Positions 18,237 through 28,136 are shown, counted from the stretch's first letter. The stretch: DNA of 64,000 nt from Fictibacillus solisalsi (GCF_900103485.1 NZ_FNHW01000001.1:1027418-1091417); one strand, 5' to 3'. Notes: generated from the letters alone by a model not told the origin. Numbers and translations: made by a program.

Positions 18237-19481
18237 ATGAAAATAATCATACAAAAATTTGGCGGCACATCTTTAAAAGATGAAAAAGGAAGAGAACTGG
18301 CTGCACAGCATGTGAGACGCGCGATAAGTGAAGGCTACAAGGTAGTATGTGTGGTATCAGCCATGGGACGTTCGGGCGATCCGTATGCCACCGATACATT
18401 GCTTCGGCTACTGGGAGAAAATGATCAACATGTGGAGAGCAGAGAATATGATCTGCTTCTTTCCTGTGGAGAAATTATCTCTTCTGTCGTGTTTTCCAAC
18501 CTTCTGAAATCAAAAGAAATTTCGGCTTCTGCTCTTACAGGTTCTCAGGCGGGATTCCGGACCAATGATGAGCACAAAAATGCCCGGATCACAGATATGC
18601 AGTGTGAGCGTCTGCAATGCATGCTTGAAACCTATGATGCTGTGGTTGTTGCAGGATTTCAGGGAGAAGCTGCCAACGGAGACGTCACCACGCTGGGCCG
18701 TGGTGGCAGCGATACCTCCGCTTCGGCTTTAGGTGCCGCTCTTGGCGCTGAATATATTGATATATTTACAGATGTAGAAGGGGTCATGACGGCGGATCCA
18801 CGGATTGTAGAGGACGCGCAGCCACTATCCGTTGTCACGTATAATGAAATCTGCAACATGGCCTATCAGGGGGCAAAAGTTATCCACCCGCGAGCGGTTG
18901 AGATTGCCATGCAGGCGAAGGTTCCCCTCAGAATCCGGTCCACCTATTCAGAACTTCCGGGAACATTGGTGACTTCAGCCACGTCCAAGGGAGCGGGAAG
19001 GGATGTCCAGGATCATGTCATAACCGGCATTGCCCATGTTCCAAAGGTAACTCAGATCAAGGTGTTTGCCAGGGATGCACAATATGATTTGCACACGACC
19101 GTGTTTAAGGCAATGGCGAAAGAGCAGATATCCGTGGACTTTTTTAACATTAGTCCAAAAGGTGTCGTGTATACGGTAATGGAAAATATGGCCGAGCATG
19201 CTGAGAAGGTGCTGCGCGAACACGGCTACTCACCAGAAATCACCAGAAGCTGTGCCAAAGTATCCGCAGTAGGTGCCGGTATGTCAGGCGTTCCTGGTGT
19301 AACAGCAAGGATCGTTGAAGCGCTGGTCAATGAAAACATACAGATACTGCAATCCGCAGATTCGCATACTACCATTTGGGTGCTTGTCAGACAGGATGAT
19401 ATGGTCAAAGCGGTGAATGCTCTGCACAGAGCTTTTGAACTGCACAACATCCATTCAAAAGGCCGGCAGCTGTCAGAATAA
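18237..19481 (+). CDS. dapG: Aspartokinase I (diaminopimelate-sensitive type)
   Basis: 414-residue monofunctional aspartokinase that phosphorylates aspartate. The N-terminal amino-acid kinase domain starts IIIQKFGGTS with the KFGGTS motif at 7-12, and has GRGGSDTSASALGAAL and FTDVEGVMTADPR. Two ACT domains occupy the C-terminal third (KVSAVGAGMSGVPGVTARIVEAL and SADSHTTIWVLV). In B. subtilis the DapG isozyme is inhibited by meso-diaminopimelate; the lysine-sensitive LysC is a separate gene. It is 20 bases after asd and 46 before dapA, in one unit. Confidence 0.96.
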   Translation: MKIIIQKFGGTSLKDEKGRELAAQHVRRAISEGYKVVCVVSAMGRSGDPYATDTLLRLLGENDQHVESREYDLLLSCGEIISSVVFSNLLKSKEISASALTGSQAGFRTNDEHKNARITDMQCERLQCMLETYDAVVVAGFQGEAANGDVTTLGRGGSDTSASALGAALGAEYIDIFTDVEGVMTADPRIVEDAQPLSVVTYNEICNMAYQGAKVIHPRAVEIAMQAKVPLRIRSTYSELPGTLVTSATSKGAGRDVQDHVITGIAHVPKVTQIKVFARDAQYDLHTTVFKAMAKEQISVDFFNISPKGVVYTVMENMAEHAEKVLREHGYSPEITRSCAKVSAVGAGMSGVPGVTARIVEALVNENIQILQSADSHTTIWVLVRQDDMVKAVNALHRAFELHNIHSKGRQLSE

Positions 19482-19527
19482 GTACGAAAAACGGATGTTG
19501 ATTGCAAGATTTAAGGAGCTGATATTC

Positions 19528-20397
19528 ATGCATTTTGGAAACGTAAGTACCGCCATGGTTACACCCTTTGACAGTAAAGGAAACATTGATTTTACCAAAA
19601 CAACAAAGCTGGTCAATTATTTGATTGGAAACGGCAGTGACAGCCTTGTTGTCGCAGGGACGACCGGTGAGTCTCCAACATTGTCAACAGAAGAAAAACT
19701 TGCCCTGTTCCGCCATGTTGTAAAAGTGGTAGACAAGAGAGTACCGGTGATTGCCGGTACAGGCAGCAACAACACAAGAGCTTCCATCGATTTAACAAAA
19801 AAGGCGGAAGAAACAGGCGTCGACGCGATCATGATCGTTGCTCCGTATTATAATAAACCGAGCCAGGAAGGAATCATTGCACATTTCAAGGCGATTGCAG
19901 AAGTAACCTCACTGCCGATTATGGCGTATAATGTTCCCGGCCGTACGATTGTACATTTTACTGCAGAAACAGTGATCGAGCTGTCCAAAATTCCGAATGT
20001 CATCGCGATTAAGGATGCAGGGGGTAATTTGGGGGATATGAGCCGGATCATTGAAGAAACAGAAGATTTTCAACTCTACAGCGGTGATGACGGCATGACG
20101 CTGCCTGTATTATCCATTGGGGGCACAGGGATCGTATCGGTAGCCTCCCATGTGATTGGAAACGAAATGCAACAAATGGTTACGGCCTATAAACAAGGAA
20201 ACGTGGCGGAAGCAGCAAGACTACACCGGCAGCTGCTTCCTGTTATGGATGAGCTGTTCAAAGCACCAAGTCCTGCTCCGGTAAAAACGGCTCTCCAGTT
20301 TAAGGGGCTTGATGTTGGCAGTGTGAGACTTCCTTTATTGCCTCTAAACCACCAGCAGCGGGAATCACTATCTCAAGTAATGAATATTTCATTGTAA
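19528..20397 (+). CDS. dapA: 4-hydroxy-tetrahydrodipicolinate synthase
   Basis: 289-residue TIM-barrel aldolase that condenses pyruvate with aspartate semialdehyde. The Schiff-base lysine is K162 in NVIAIKDAGGNLGD; GTTGESPTLS and YNVPGRT supply the active-site threonines and tyrosine. Start ATG 19528 has AAGGAG at 19513-19518 and gives MHFGNVSTAMVTPF; a longer in-frame start overlaps dapG and is rejected. Last gene of the asd-dapG-dapA unit, closed by a strong terminator. Its product feeds both lysine/peptidoglycan and dipicolinate. Confidence 0.97.
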   Translation: MHFGNVSTAMVTPFDSKGNIDFTKTTKLVNYLIGNGSDSLVVAGTTGESPTLSTEEKLALFRHVVKVVDKRVPVIAGTGSNNTRASIDLTKKAEETGVDAIMIVAPYYNKPSQEGIIAHFKAIAEVTSLPIMAYNVPGRTIVHFTAETVIELSKIPNVIAIKDAGGNLGDMSRIIEETEDFQLYSGDDGMTLPVLSIGGTGIVSVASHVIGNEMQQMVTAYKQGNVAEAARLHRQLLPVMDELFKAPSPAPVKTALQFKGLDVGSVRLPLLPLNHQQRESLSQVMNISL

Positions 20398-20424
20398 AAA
20401 GCGGCCTTTGTGCCGCTTTTTTTT
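20396..20424 (+). terminator. Terminator of dapA
   Basis: aaaaagcggc/gccgctttt stem with loop ctttgt and eight T residues at 20417-20424, starting at the dapA stop codon. Confidence 0.93.
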
Positions 20425-20475
20425 ACTCTCTGGAATTATGTGGGGCTATTCGCACAAGAATTCTCCATTCATATG

Positions 20476-20574
20476 TTAATAGGAGCGGAAGAGGCGGGAT
20501 ACAGGCTGGAAAAGCGGGACAGATGCTCCTCTGACCGCCCGCGGAAAGCGAGCATCCTAAAAACAGGAATCAAA
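20476..20574 (+). repeat. Dispersed intergenic repeat, copy C
   Basis: 5' part TTAATAGGAGCGGAAGAGGC resembles the start of copies A and B; the 3' part GCGGAAAGCGAGCATCCT followed by aaaaacaggaatcaaa matches the end of copy B almost base for base. The A/B central block is absent. The internal GACCGCCCGCGGAAAGCG segment is the best-preserved part. Confidence 0.6.
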
Positions 20575-20627
20575 CACCTCCTAAAAGCAACGAAGGCAAA
20601 AAGACAATAAAGAAAAAACAGTTCTCC

Positions 20628-20657
20628 TTGTATTCGCTTTCGAACATAAGCTATAAT
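20628..20657 (+). promoter_or_regulatory. Sigma-A promoter of rnjB
   Basis: TTGTAT at 20628-20633, 18-base spacer, consensus TATAAT at 20652-20657; predicted leader about 50 bases. Confidence 0.7.
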
Positions 20658-20714
20658 AAATGCAAGTGACGTGAACGGAGAAATACATAACCAACAACTA
20701 GGAGGATTATTACA

Positions 20715-22388
20715 TTGACAACAAAACAACAAAATAGCGATAAAGTAAGAGTTTTTGCTCTGGGCGGTATAGGGGAAATCGGCAAAAACATGTATGTGGT
20801 CGAAGCGGGGGAAGATATCTTTGTCCTGGATGCGGGACTCATGTTTCCGCAAGAAGAGATGCTGGGCATCGATATTGTGATTCCTGACATTACTTACCTT
20901 GTACAAAACAAGGACAGGGTAAAGGGAATCTTTCTGACTCACGCACACGAGGACCATATCGGCGGCCTTCCTTTTATTTTAAAGCAGCTTCCTGTTCCGG
21001 TTTATGGAACGAAGCTTACCCTGGGGCTTGTAGACGCAAAGCTTAAAGAAGCTGGGCTTCAACGGAGCACGAAGACCTTTTTGGTGAGTTCTGATTCCGT
21101 CCTTGACTTTGGCGAACATAAAGTCACTTTTTTTGGTACCAATCACAGTATTCCTGATTCCGTCGGCATTGCCGTTCACACGCCGCAGGGGATCATTGTA
21201 AATACTGGGGACTTCAAGATCGATCAGTCTCCGATCGATGGTAAGCATACGGAATTTGCCAAAATTTCAGAGCTGAGCCAAAAAGGAGTGCTTTGTCTTC
21301 TATCAGACAGCACCAATGCTGAAAGACCAGGGATGACAGGGTCGGAAAAATCTGTGGGCCATGAAATTGACAATGTGTTCGAGGAGGCAAAAGGCCGTGT
21401 AATTATTGCTTCATTTGCCTCCAACGTTCATCGAATCCAGCAAATTTTTACTGCAGCTGCGAAAACCAACCGAAAGATCATCATTACCGGCAGAAGCATG
21501 GTAAAAGTCGTGGATATCGCGTCAGACCTGGGTTATCTGAACATTGAGAAAGACAGTATTATCTCTATCGATCAGATAAATAATTATGCCGAAGACCGGA
21601 TTGTTATTCTTACAACGGGCAGCCAGGGAGAGCAAATGGCCGCTCTTTCACGCATGGCGCATAAAGCCCACAAACAAATTGCGATAAGGCATACTGATAC
21701 AGTAGTCATAGCAGCTACTCCGATCCCGGGGAACGAACGCTCTGTGGCACGTATTGTGGATCTTCTTATGCGGACGGGAGCAGAGGTTGTTTTTGGACAG
21801 CGTAAAGTTCACGTTTCCGGTCACGGAAGCCAGGAAGAATTAAAACTGATGCTAAGCCTGATGAAGCCTAAATACTTCATCCCCGTTCACGGTGAATATA
21901 AAATGCAGAAAGCCCACCAAAACCTGGCACTTCAGGTAGGTGTGGCCCCGGAAAATATATTTATTCTTGAAAAAGGCGAAGTGGTTGAATTTACAGATGG
22001 AATGGCCAAACGAACAGGAAAAGTGCCAGCCGGCAATGTACTGGTTGATGGACTTGGAGTCGGGGATATTGGCAATATCGTTCTCCGCGACCGGAAACTG
22101 CTATCCCAGGATGGCATACTCGTCGTCGTGGTTACGATCAGCAAAGCTTCCAACCAGATTATCTCGGGACCGGAAATTATCTCTCGCGGTTTTGTGTATG
22201 TACGCGAAAGTGAGGAGCTCCTTCATGAAGCCAATTCACTTGTAACGGAGGTTCTTGACCGATGCATGCAGGAAAAAGTAAAAGACTGGTCTTCCTTAAA
22301 ATCCAATATGCGTGATTCATTAAGCCATTATCTGTATGATAAAACACGGCGCCGCCCAATGATCATGCCAATTATCATGGAAATTTAA
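20715..22388 (+). CDS. rnjB: Ribonuclease J2
   Basis: 557-residue metallo-beta-lactamase/beta-CASP ribonuclease. Order: beta-lactamase core, beta-CASP insert (about 200-370, NVHRIQQIF, TGSQGEQMAAL), core again with HVSGHGSQEELKLM and HGEYKM, then a C-terminal domain. The metal motif HAHEDH at 76-81 is complete. It is assigned J2 by its position before tepA and spoIIIE. In B. subtilis J2 this motif is degenerate (HGHDEN, from memory). Start TTG 20715 has GGAGG at 20701-20705. Acts in mRNA and rRNA processing with RNase J1. Confidence 0.9.
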   Translation: MTTKQQNSDKVRVFALGGIGEIGKNMYVVEAGEDIFVLDAGLMFPQEEMLGIDIVIPDITYLVQNKDRVKGIFLTHAHEDHIGGLPFILKQLPVPVYGTKLTLGLVDAKLKEAGLQRSTKTFLVSSDSVLDFGEHKVTFFGTNHSIPDSVGIAVHTPQGIIVNTGDFKIDQSPIDGKHTEFAKISELSQKGVLCLLSDSTNAERPGMTGSEKSVGHEIDNVFEEAKGRVIIASFASNVHRIQQIFTAAAKTNRKIIITGRSMVKVVDIASDLGYLNIEKDSIISIDQINNYAEDRIVILTTGSQGEQMAALSRMAHKAHKQIAIRHTDTVVIAATPIPGNERSVARIVDLLMRTGAEVVFGQRKVHVSGHGSQEELKLMLSLMKPKYFIPVHGEYKMQKAHQNLALQVGVAPENIFILEKGEVVEFTDGMAKRTGKVPAGNVLVDGLGVGDIGNIVLRDRKLLSQDGILVVVVTISKASNQIISGPEIISRGFVYVRESEELLHEANSLVTEVLDRCMQEKVKDWSSLKSNMRDSLSHYLYDKTRRRPMIMPIIMEI

Positions 22389-22413
22389 GCCTGCGATGCC
22401 GCAGGCCTTTTTT
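22389..22413 (+). terminator. Terminator of rnjB
   Basis: gcctgc/gcaggc stem with loop gatgcc, then ccttttttc, starting at the rnjB stop codon. Confidence 0.88.
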
Positions 22414-22418
22414 CTTCC

Positions 22419-22447
22419 GAATGAAAATAATCCGTGCGTTCATACTA
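22419..22447 (+). promoter_or_regulatory. Sigma-G-like promoter of tepA-ylzJ
   Basis: CATACTA at 22441-22447 fits the sigma-F/G -10 pattern CATnnTA exactly; GAATG at 22419-22423, 17 bases upstream, is a one-mismatch -35. Forespore expression of tepA is reported for B. subtilis as far as I recall; the call rests on the motif and that. Confidence 0.5.
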
Positions 22448-22481
22448 AAAGAAAATGGATATCAACCCAGGGGGTTTTTGT

Positions 22482-23237
22482 ATGAACCGCACGACGAATA
22501 ATTTTAATGGAGAACAAGAACCAAAACGCGAAGAAAATAACGAACAAAGCAGTCTGGTTAACAAGCTGCAGGCTCTTGGTCAAACCAACGTTCCGCAAAT
22601 GGAAGGCTCAAGCATTCATTGCCTGACCATTGTCGGTCAAATTGAAGGACATGTTCAGCTGCCGCCCAACAACAAGACAACCAAATATGAACACCTCATC
22701 CCGCAGCTGGTGGCAATCGAACAAAACCCGAAAATTGAAGGGCTTCTCATTATTTTGAATACGGTTGGCGGTGATGTAGAAGCCGGGCTTGCAATTTCAG
22801 AAATGATCGCCTCTCTTTCAAAGCCTTCTGTATCGCTCGTGCTTGGTGGCGGCCATTCAATTGGAGTGCCGATAGCCGTGAGCGCCGATTATTCTTTTAT
22901 AGCGGAAACCGCAACAATGACGATTCATCCCGTTCGGCTGACCGGACTTGTAATCGGTGTTCCACAGACGTTTGAATATATGGATAAAATGCAGGATAGG
23001 GTCATCAATTTTGTGACCTCACATTCGGATATTACCGAGGAAAAGTTTAAGGAACTGATGTTTTCCAAAGGCAATTTAACCCGTGACATTGGAACAAACG
23101 TGATTGGAAAGGATGCCGTCAGCGACGGACTGATCAACGAAGTGGGCGGAGTGGGGCAGGCCATTTCGAAGCTGAATGAACTGATGGAACAGAACCGGAA
23201 ATCCAAACCCGAGAACGGGTTAGAGGTGATCCAATGA
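22482..23237 (+). CDS. tepA: ClpP-like serine protease TepA
   Basis: 251-residue member of the ClpP/crotonase fold. [58 protein letters not shown] (serine region) and TMTIHPVR (histidine region) are visible. It was first named translocation-enhancing protein and later implicated in breaking down small acid-soluble spore proteins after germination; both come from B. subtilis work. Start ATG 22482 follows CAGGGGGT at 22468-22475; an in-frame ATG at 22455 lacks a site. The stop overlaps the ylzJ start (ATGA). Confidence 0.93.
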   Translation: MNRTTNNFNGEQEPKREENNEQSSLVNKLQALGQTNVPQMEGSSIHCLTIVGQIEGHVQLPPNNKTTKYEHLIPQLVAIEQNPKIEGLLIILNTVGGDVEAGLAISEMIASLSKPSVSLVLGGGHSIGVPIAVSADYSFIAETATMTIHPVRLTGLVIGVPQTFEYMDKMQDRVINFVTSHSDITEEKFKELMFSKGNLTRDIGTNVIGKDAVSDGLINEVGGVGQAISKLNELMEQNRKSKPENGLEVIQ

Positions 23238-23467
23238 TATGGTATACGCTCATGCCCTTTGAAATGATGTTTCCGCAGAACAGCACAGCAAAAGAACAAA
23301 CCCAGCCGATGACCGTCCTTTACAACAACATTCCGCTTCTTGTGGAGCAAGTTTCACCCATGGAATATAAAGTAGTCCGTGTGATCAGTACAGATCCGGC
23401 GCATTTTATGGACGAATCTTGCGGACCTGGGCAGATTCTGTCGATGAACACATTTGTAAACCCATAG
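23234..23467 (+). CDS. ylzJ: YlzJ-like small protein
   Basis: 77-residue protein of the YlzJ family, of unknown function. It starts [14 protein letters not shown] and has a central [16 protein letters not shown] stretch and a C-terminal GPGQIL. The start overlaps the tepA stop by four bases, so the two are translated together, and it may share tepA's forespore timing. No signal peptide or membrane segment is visible. Confidence 0.88.
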   Translation: MIWYTLMPFEMMFPQNSTAKEQTQPMTVLYNNIPLLVEQVSPMEYKVVRVISTDPAHFMDESCGPGQILSMNTFVNP

Positions 23468-23485
23468 AAAACATGTGTGCCCCTG

Positions 23486-23494
23486 TGATATAAT
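23486..23494 (+). promoter_or_regulatory. Extended -10 promoter before spoIIIE
   Basis: TGaTATAAT at 23486-23494; the -35 region is poor. It lies right after ylzJ and 66 bases before spoIIIE. Confidence 0.5.
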
Positions 23495-23505
23495 AATGGA
23501 CAAAG

Positions 23506-23540
23506 AAGCAGCCCTCTAGTGGCTGCTTTAGTTGGTTTTT
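23506..23540 (+). terminator. Hairpin in the ylzJ-spoIIIE gap
   Basis: aagcagcc/ggctgctt stem (8 base pairs, loop ctctagt) followed by tagttggttttt. Could end the tepA-ylzJ transcript or attenuate spoIIIE, since the putative spoIIIE promoter is upstream of it. Confidence 0.5.
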
Positions 23541-23559
23541 AGGAAAAAGAGGTGAAAGA

Positions 23560-25914
23560 ATGGCAAAACGCAATAAAAAAACATCAAAAAAGACATCGGC
23601 CTGGAAAGAACAGTTGAGCTTTGAGCTCGCTGGCCTTCTTTTGCTTGCTTTAACACTGCTTGCCCTTGCCAAAATGGGGAAAGTCGGGCAGGCATTTGTG
23701 CAGTTTTTAAAATTTTTCAGCGGAGAATGGTACGGAGTCCTGCTGATCGGAACCCTTGTCATGGCCATCTATCTGATTTGGAAGCGAAAATCACCGCCGG
23801 TTTGGGGAAAACGGTTGGCAGGCTTTTATTTATTTTACATATCCATGCTGATTCTCAGTCATCTGAAATTGTTTTCTCTTCTTTCCAAGCAGGGAAAATG
23901 GTCGGATCCTTCCGTCATCCGAAACACCTGGGAGATTTATTGGTCACAGCTGTCGGGAAGTATACCGCAGGGAGATCTTGGCGGAGGCATGATCGGGGCA
24001 GTGGGCTTTGCAATGTTTCATTTTCTGTTCGGTGTACAAGGTTCGGCGGTCATCCTAGTTTTTGTCATGATCATTGCCATTATATTAATTACCGGAAAGT
24101 CGTTGTCAGGTGTCATCGCAAAATTGGCAGAAGCAGCCGGCAGCCTTTATTCAACCGCTTATGAATCGTTTCAAAACAAACGGCAGGAGCTGAGAGAAAA
24201 CCGGAAAAAGGTACAGAGACAAACGCCTTCAAGATCGCAAGAACCGGCTGAAGGCCATCATGAAACTCGAACAATGGATGAAGAATACGAACCCATTATC
24301 GAAGATTTCACAAGGAACGTTCATGGCGATGAAAGCCCGGCGGTACAGCTGAAATTTGGTTCCAAAGGCTTTCACGAAGAACCGGAAACTCAAAATGAAA
24401 CCAGCCACGCTCCAACTGATAATAAGCAAGACGGACTTCCTGCCAGTTTTGAACAGACGGAAGAAGAACATAATGAAAACTATTTGCTCCCTTCCATGGA
24501 TTTGCTAGTCAGGCCGACTTCAACTGGTCAGCATAAGGAACGTCAATATTCGGCAAGCAAAAGCAACGCAAAGAAACTGGAGAAAACCTTTGAAAGCTTT
24601 GGGGTAAAAGCTAGAGTGCTGAAGGTTCATCTTGGCCCGGCGGTAACGAAATATGAAGTGTATCCAGATGTAGGAGTAAAGGTAAGTAAAATCGTTAACC
24701 TTGCCGATGATATCGCCTTGGCTCTAGCCGCGAAAGATATCCGGATCGAAGCTCCTATTCCCGGAAAATCAGCGGTCGGTATTGAGGTTCCTAACCAGGA
24801 GGTAGCCACGGTTACGCTGCGTGAAGTCCTTGAATCAAGCCAATATCAAAAGCAAACCTCAAAACTTGCGATCGGGCTAGGAAGGGATATCTCGGGGGAA
24901 CCTATTTTTGCCGAGTTATCAAGAATGCCTCACCTCCTGGTCGCCGGGGCTACAGGAAGCGGGAAAAGTGTGTGTATTAATGGCATCATTACAAGCATAT
25001 TGATGAGAGCCAAACCCCATGAAGTGAAAATGATGATGATTGACCCGAAAATGGTTGAACTCAACGTGTATAACGGGGTTCCCCATCTCTTGGCTCCGGT
25101 TGTTACAGAGCCGAAAAAGGCTGCGCAGGCATTGAAACGGGTGGTTAGTGAAATGGAACGCCGTTATGAATTGTTTTCGCACACAGGGACCCGGAATATC
25201 GAAGGGTACAATGAAGGCATACGCAGAGCCAATAATGAAAGCGATGCGAAACAGCCAACCCTGCCTTATATTGTCGTGATTGTGGACGAGCTGGCAGATT
25301 TGATGATGGTGGCTTCAGGAGATGTGGAAGATGCCATTATTCGTCTTGCCCAGATGGCACGTGCAGCAGGAATCCATCTGATCATCGCCACCCAGCGGCC
25401 TTCAGTGGATGTTATTACAGGAATAATTAAAGCCAATATTCCGTCCAGAATTGCGTTCAGTGTTTCTTCCCAGACGGACTCGCGTACCATTCTTGATATG
25501 GGCGGCGCAGAAAAGCTGCTGGGCCGGGGTGATATGCTCTTTTTCCCTTCCGGATCGTCCAAACCTACAAGGGTTCAAGGGGCATTCCTATCAGATCAGG
25601 AAGTGGAAAAAATTGTTGAGTTTGTGATTGGACAGCAAAAAGCACAATACCAGAAGGATATGATACCAACGGAAGAAGCACAGGTAACGATGGAAGTGGA
25701 GGATGACCTGTTCCCCGAAGCGGTGAAGCTTGTAGTGGACATGCAGACGGCCTCTGTTTCCATGCTTCAGCGGCGCTTCCGCATCGGCTATTCACGGGCG
25801 GCCAGGCTGGTGGATGCAATGGAGGCAAAGGGAGTCATAGGGCCTTATGAGGGCAGCAAGCCAAGGGAAGTATTGCTTACATCTCTACCGGAACAAAACC
25901 AGGCATCAAGTTAA
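23560..25914 (+). CDS. spoIIIE: DNA translocase SpoIIIE (FtsK family)
   Basis: 784-residue septal DNA pump that moves the forespore chromosome through the sporulation septum. Four hydrophobic N-terminal segments (about 20-180), an acidic/glutamine-rich linker (about 190-310), an alpha and beta motor domain with Walker A GATGSGKS at 463-470, Walker [12 protein letters not shown] and [12 protein letters not shown], and the C-terminal gamma winged helix (about 715-775) with [17 protein letters not shown], which reads SRS/KOPS-type polarity sequences. Length matches B. subtilis SpoIIIE. Start ATG 23560 has AAAGAGGTG. Confidence 0.97.
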   Translation: MAKRNKKTSKKTSAWKEQLSFELAGLLLLALTLLALAKMGKVGQAFVQFLKFFSGEWYGVLLIGTLVMAIYLIWKRKSPPVWGKRLAGFYLFYISMLILSHLKLFSLLSKQGKWSDPSVIRNTWEIYWSQLSGSIPQGDLGGGMIGAVGFAMFHFLFGVQGSAVILVFVMIIAIILITGKSLSGVIAKLAEAAGSLYSTAYESFQNKRQELRENRKKVQRQTPSRSQEPAEGHHETRTMDEEYEPIIEDFTRNVHGDESPAVQLKFGSKGFHEEPETQNETSHAPTDNKQDGLPASFEQTEEEHNENYLLPSMDLLVRPTSTGQHKERQYSASKSNAKKLEKTFESFGVKARVLKVHLGPAVTKYEVYPDVGVKVSKIVNLADDIALALAAKDIRIEAPIPGKSAVGIEVPNQEVATVTLREVLESSQYQKQTSKLAIGLGRDISGEPIFAELSRMPHLLVAGATGSGKSVCINGIITSILMRAKPHEVKMMMIDPKMVELNVYNGVPHLLAPVVTEPKKAAQALKRVVSEMERRYELFSHTGTRNIEGYNEGIRRANNESDAKQPTLPYIVVIVDELADLMMVASGDVEDAIIRLAQMARAAGIHLIIATQRPSVDVITGIIKANIPSRIAFSVSSQTDSRTILDMGGAEKLLGRGDMLFFPSGSSKPTRVQGAFLSDQEVEKIVEFVIGQQKAQYQKDMIPTEEAQVTMEVEDDLFPEAVKLVVDMQTASVSMLQRRFRIGYSRAARLVDAMEAKGVIGPYEGSKPREVLLTSLPEQNQASS

Positions 25915-25949
25915 AAAACAGAACCCCAAAACACGGGGTTCTGTTTTTT
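25913..25949 (+). terminator. Terminator of spoIIIE
   Basis: aacagaacccc/ggggttctgtt stem with a seven-base loop, flanked by six A and six T residues; could work in both directions. Confidence 0.93.
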
Positions 25950-26135
25950 AACCTGCCTTTTCTGAATAATGTGTATATTCCCGTTTTAAAAAAATCTCAA
26001 AAAATAGTATTTATTTCTCATGATAAAAATGATATATTAATGTCGATTATTTTATTTATTTGTCAAAAAAATTTTACACTTAAAAAAACAGTACATTATT
26101 AATGGTTTTGATTGTCTATCGAGGTGAGTAAAAAC

Positions 26136-26861
26136 GTGTCCATTAAGACGGATCATCGTCTGCTGTATTTAAAAGTCATTGAGAAATTGAAAGCCGACAT
26201 TGAAAATGGCACTTATGAGGAAGGAGAAAAGCTTCCATCCGAATTTGAGCTGTCAAAACAGTTGGGCATCAGCAGGGCGACATTACGAGAAGCGCTGCGC
26301 ATCCTTGAAGACGAAAATATTCTGATCAGAAAACATGGTGTTGGGACCTTTGTTAGGACCAGAGCCCTATTTTCTTCCGGAATTGAAGAACTCTTCAGTG
26401 TGACAGAAATGATTGAACGGGCGGGAAAAAAAGCTGATACTGTTTTTGTTTCGTCGGTAGTGGTCCCTGCTGTGGATGACCTGAAACATCAGTTTAAACT
26501 TCCGCCGGACGGTGAAATCAATGTAGTGGAACGGGTAAGGACCGCTGATAGTGAGCCGGTTGTTTACTGCATCGACCAAATGCCGGCAACGTTCATGCCT
26601 GCCGAATCGCAGCATAAGTACCTTTCCATGCTCGAAATGCTTGAAAGAGAAGCAGGCAAGCGTGTTATGTATGCCGTTACAACGATTGAACCTCTCGGAT
26701 TTCATGAACGGATTTCAGAGATCCTGGAATGTCCCGAAGAAGCCTCACTTCTTGTACTAAAGCAAATGCATTATGACCAGAATGATGAGCCGGTTTTATA
26801 TTCCTGCAATTATTTTAGAGCCGATAAATTTAATTTCACAGTTGTCAGAAAACGATTATAG
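26136..26861 (+). CDS. ymfC: GntR/HutC-family transcriptional regulator (YmfC-like)
   Basis: 241-residue regulator: an N-terminal GntR winged helix (about 8-75; [30 protein letters not shown]) and a C-terminal UTRA effector domain (about 90-235; [35 protein letters not shown]). Start GTG 26136 has GAGGTGAG at 26120-26127; TTG 26112 and GTG 26127 lie upstream or inside that site. It stands 91 bases before a nucleoside ABC operon, so it may regulate it; in B. subtilis ymfC has other neighbours. The AT-rich 186 bases before it probably hold its promoter, but no good -35/-10 pair stood out. Confidence 0.9.
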   Translation: MSIKTDHRLLYLKVIEKLKADIENGTYEEGEKLPSEFELSKQLGISRATLREALRILEDENILIRKHGVGTFVRTRALFSSGIEELFSVTEMIERAGKKADTVFVSSVVVPAVDDLKHQFKLPPDGEINVVERVRTADSEPVVYCIDQMPATFMPAESQHKYLSMLEMLEREAGKRVMYAVTTIEPLGFHERISEILECPEEASLLVLKQMHYDQNDEPVLYSCNYFRADKFNFTVVRKRL

Positions 26862-26903
26862 TAAGTTTATCCTATTTAGGGGGTGATGTGCTACACCGTT
26901 TGC

Positions 26904-26933
26904 TTGATGTGTTATGAGTGTTATCCGTATAAA
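26904..26933 (+). promoter_or_regulatory. Putative promoter of the nup operon
   Basis: TTGATG at 26904-26909, 18-base spacer, TATAAA at 26928-26933. TGATGTG occurs at 26884-26890 and again at 26905-26911, two helical turns apart, and could be a regulator site. Confidence 0.5.
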
Positions 26934-26952
26934 AAATTAGGGGGAAAAACAA

Positions 26953-28023
26953 TTGAAAAAGAGAACCGGGGTTTTATTAAGTCTTGCTTTAGCAGCTGGT
27001 ACACTGCTTTCTGCCTGTGGGAAAGATGACGGCGGAGGATCAAATGCCGATGGTAAGAAGGATGCATTTAAGGTGGCCATGGTCACCGACACTGGCGGTG
27101 TAGACGATAAGTCCTTTAACCAATCCGCTTGGGAAGGGCTCCAAAAATTCGGTAAAGACAACGATTTGAAAAAAGGAACAGGCTTTAAATATCTCCAATC
27201 CACGGCTGCGAGTGATTACGCTCCCAACCTTAACTCATTAGTACGCGATAATTACAAGCTTGTTTACGGAATCGGATTCCTGATGCAGCAGGACATCCAG
27301 AAGGTGGCTAAACAGCAGCCAAAAGCACAACTTGCTCTTGTTGACTCTGTTGTTCCGGAAAAGAACGTGGCCAGCATCACATTCAAAGAACATGAAGGTT
27401 CATTCCTTGTCGGTCTGATCGCCGGCACACAGACGAAAACCAATAAAGTCGGGTTCGTCGGCGGCGTGGACAGTGAATTGATCAAAAAGTTTGAAAACGG
27501 ATTTAAAGCTGGTGTAAAAACAGCGAATCCAAAAGCTGAGATTTTTGTTCAATATGCAGGTGACTTCAATAAAGCAGAAAAAGGCCAGGCCATTGCCAAT
27601 ACTTTCTACGGAAAAGGCGCTGATATTATCTATCATGCAGCTGGCGGAACAGGAAAAGGTGTATTTACAGAAGCAAAGAACCGTTCCAAAAATGGCGAAA
27701 AGGTTTGGGTTATCGGAGTTGACCGTGACCAGCACGAAGAAGGAATGCCAGAAAATGTAACATTGACTTCCATGGTTAAGCGTGTGGACAAGGCGGTTGA
27801 AGAAGTTTCCAAGCAAACAATGGACGGAAAGTTCCCTGGAGGAAAAACGGTAGAATTCGGACTTGACCAAGACGGTGTGGGAATTGCCCCTCATAAAGAG
27901 AATGTTTCCAAAGACGCTCTTGCCAAAGTTGATGAGTATAAAAAGAAAATCCAGGACGGTGACATCACAGTCCCTAAGACAGACAAAGAGTATAAGACAT
28001 TTGAAGCTAACATGAAAAAGTAA
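26953..28023 (+). CDS. nupN: Nucleoside-binding lipoprotein (BMP family, NupN type)
   Basis: 356-residue substrate-binding lipoprotein of a nucleoside/purine ABC importer. It has a signal peptide with lipobox L-S-A-C and lipidated C22, then a Bmp/PnrA-type domain starting FKVAMVTDTGGVDDKSFNQSAWEG, the hallmark of the family, with YGIGFLMQ and YHAAGGTGKGVF later. Start TTG 26953 has TTAGGGGGAA at 26938-26946. It leads nupN-nupO-nupP-nupQ; a stem-loop after it may keep its mRNA more abundant than the rest. Ligand is inferred as nucleosides from the B. subtilis YufN (NupN) homologue. Confidence 0.92.
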   Translation: MKKRTGVLLSLALAAGTLLSACGKDDGGGSNADGKKDAFKVAMVTDTGGVDDKSFNQSAWEGLQKFGKDNDLKKGTGFKYLQSTAASDYAPNLNSLVRDNYKLVYGIGFLMQQDIQKVAKQQPKAQLALVDSVVPEKNVASITFKEHEGSFLVGLIAGTQTKTNKVGFVGGVDSELIKKFENGFKAGVKTANPKAEIFVQYAGDFNKAEKGQAIANTFYGKGADIIYHAAGGTGKGVFTEAKNRSKNGEKVWVIGVDRDQHEEGMPENVTLTSMVKRVDKAVEEVSKQTMDGKFPGGKTVEFGLDQDGVGIAPHKENVSKDALAKVDEYKKKIQDGDITVPKTDKEYKTFEANMKK

Positions 28024-28034
28024 ATGCTAAAAAG

Positions 28035-28064
28035 TAAAGGCTGGTATTCGTTTACTGGCCTTTA
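28035..28064 (+). terminator. Stem-loop between nupN and nupO
   Basis: TAAAGGCTGGT/ACTGGCCTTTA, 11 base pairs with two G-U pairs, eight-base loop, followed by only a short T-rich stretch. More likely a partial terminator or 3'-end stabiliser than a full stop. Confidence 0.55.
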
Positions 28065-28136
28065 TTTACGCCGTAAAAGGTTAGACTTCTGACTCCTAGA
28101 AAGACCAAGAATAAAAGTCATTAAGGGGTGAACTTG

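Larger units (their letters stand above)
20425..20714 (+). other. dapA-rnjB gap: repeat copy C and rnjB promoter
   Basis: No gene is supported. The gap holds repeat copy C (20476-20574) and a good sigma-A promoter at 20628-20657. A short open frame across 20410-20610 runs through the repeat and lacks a ribosome-binding site. Confidence 0.7.

Noticed and set aside
25950-26135. Riboswitch or purine regulatory RNA before ymfC
   Set aside because: The sequence is simply AT-rich with no stable stems beyond the spoIIIE terminator.
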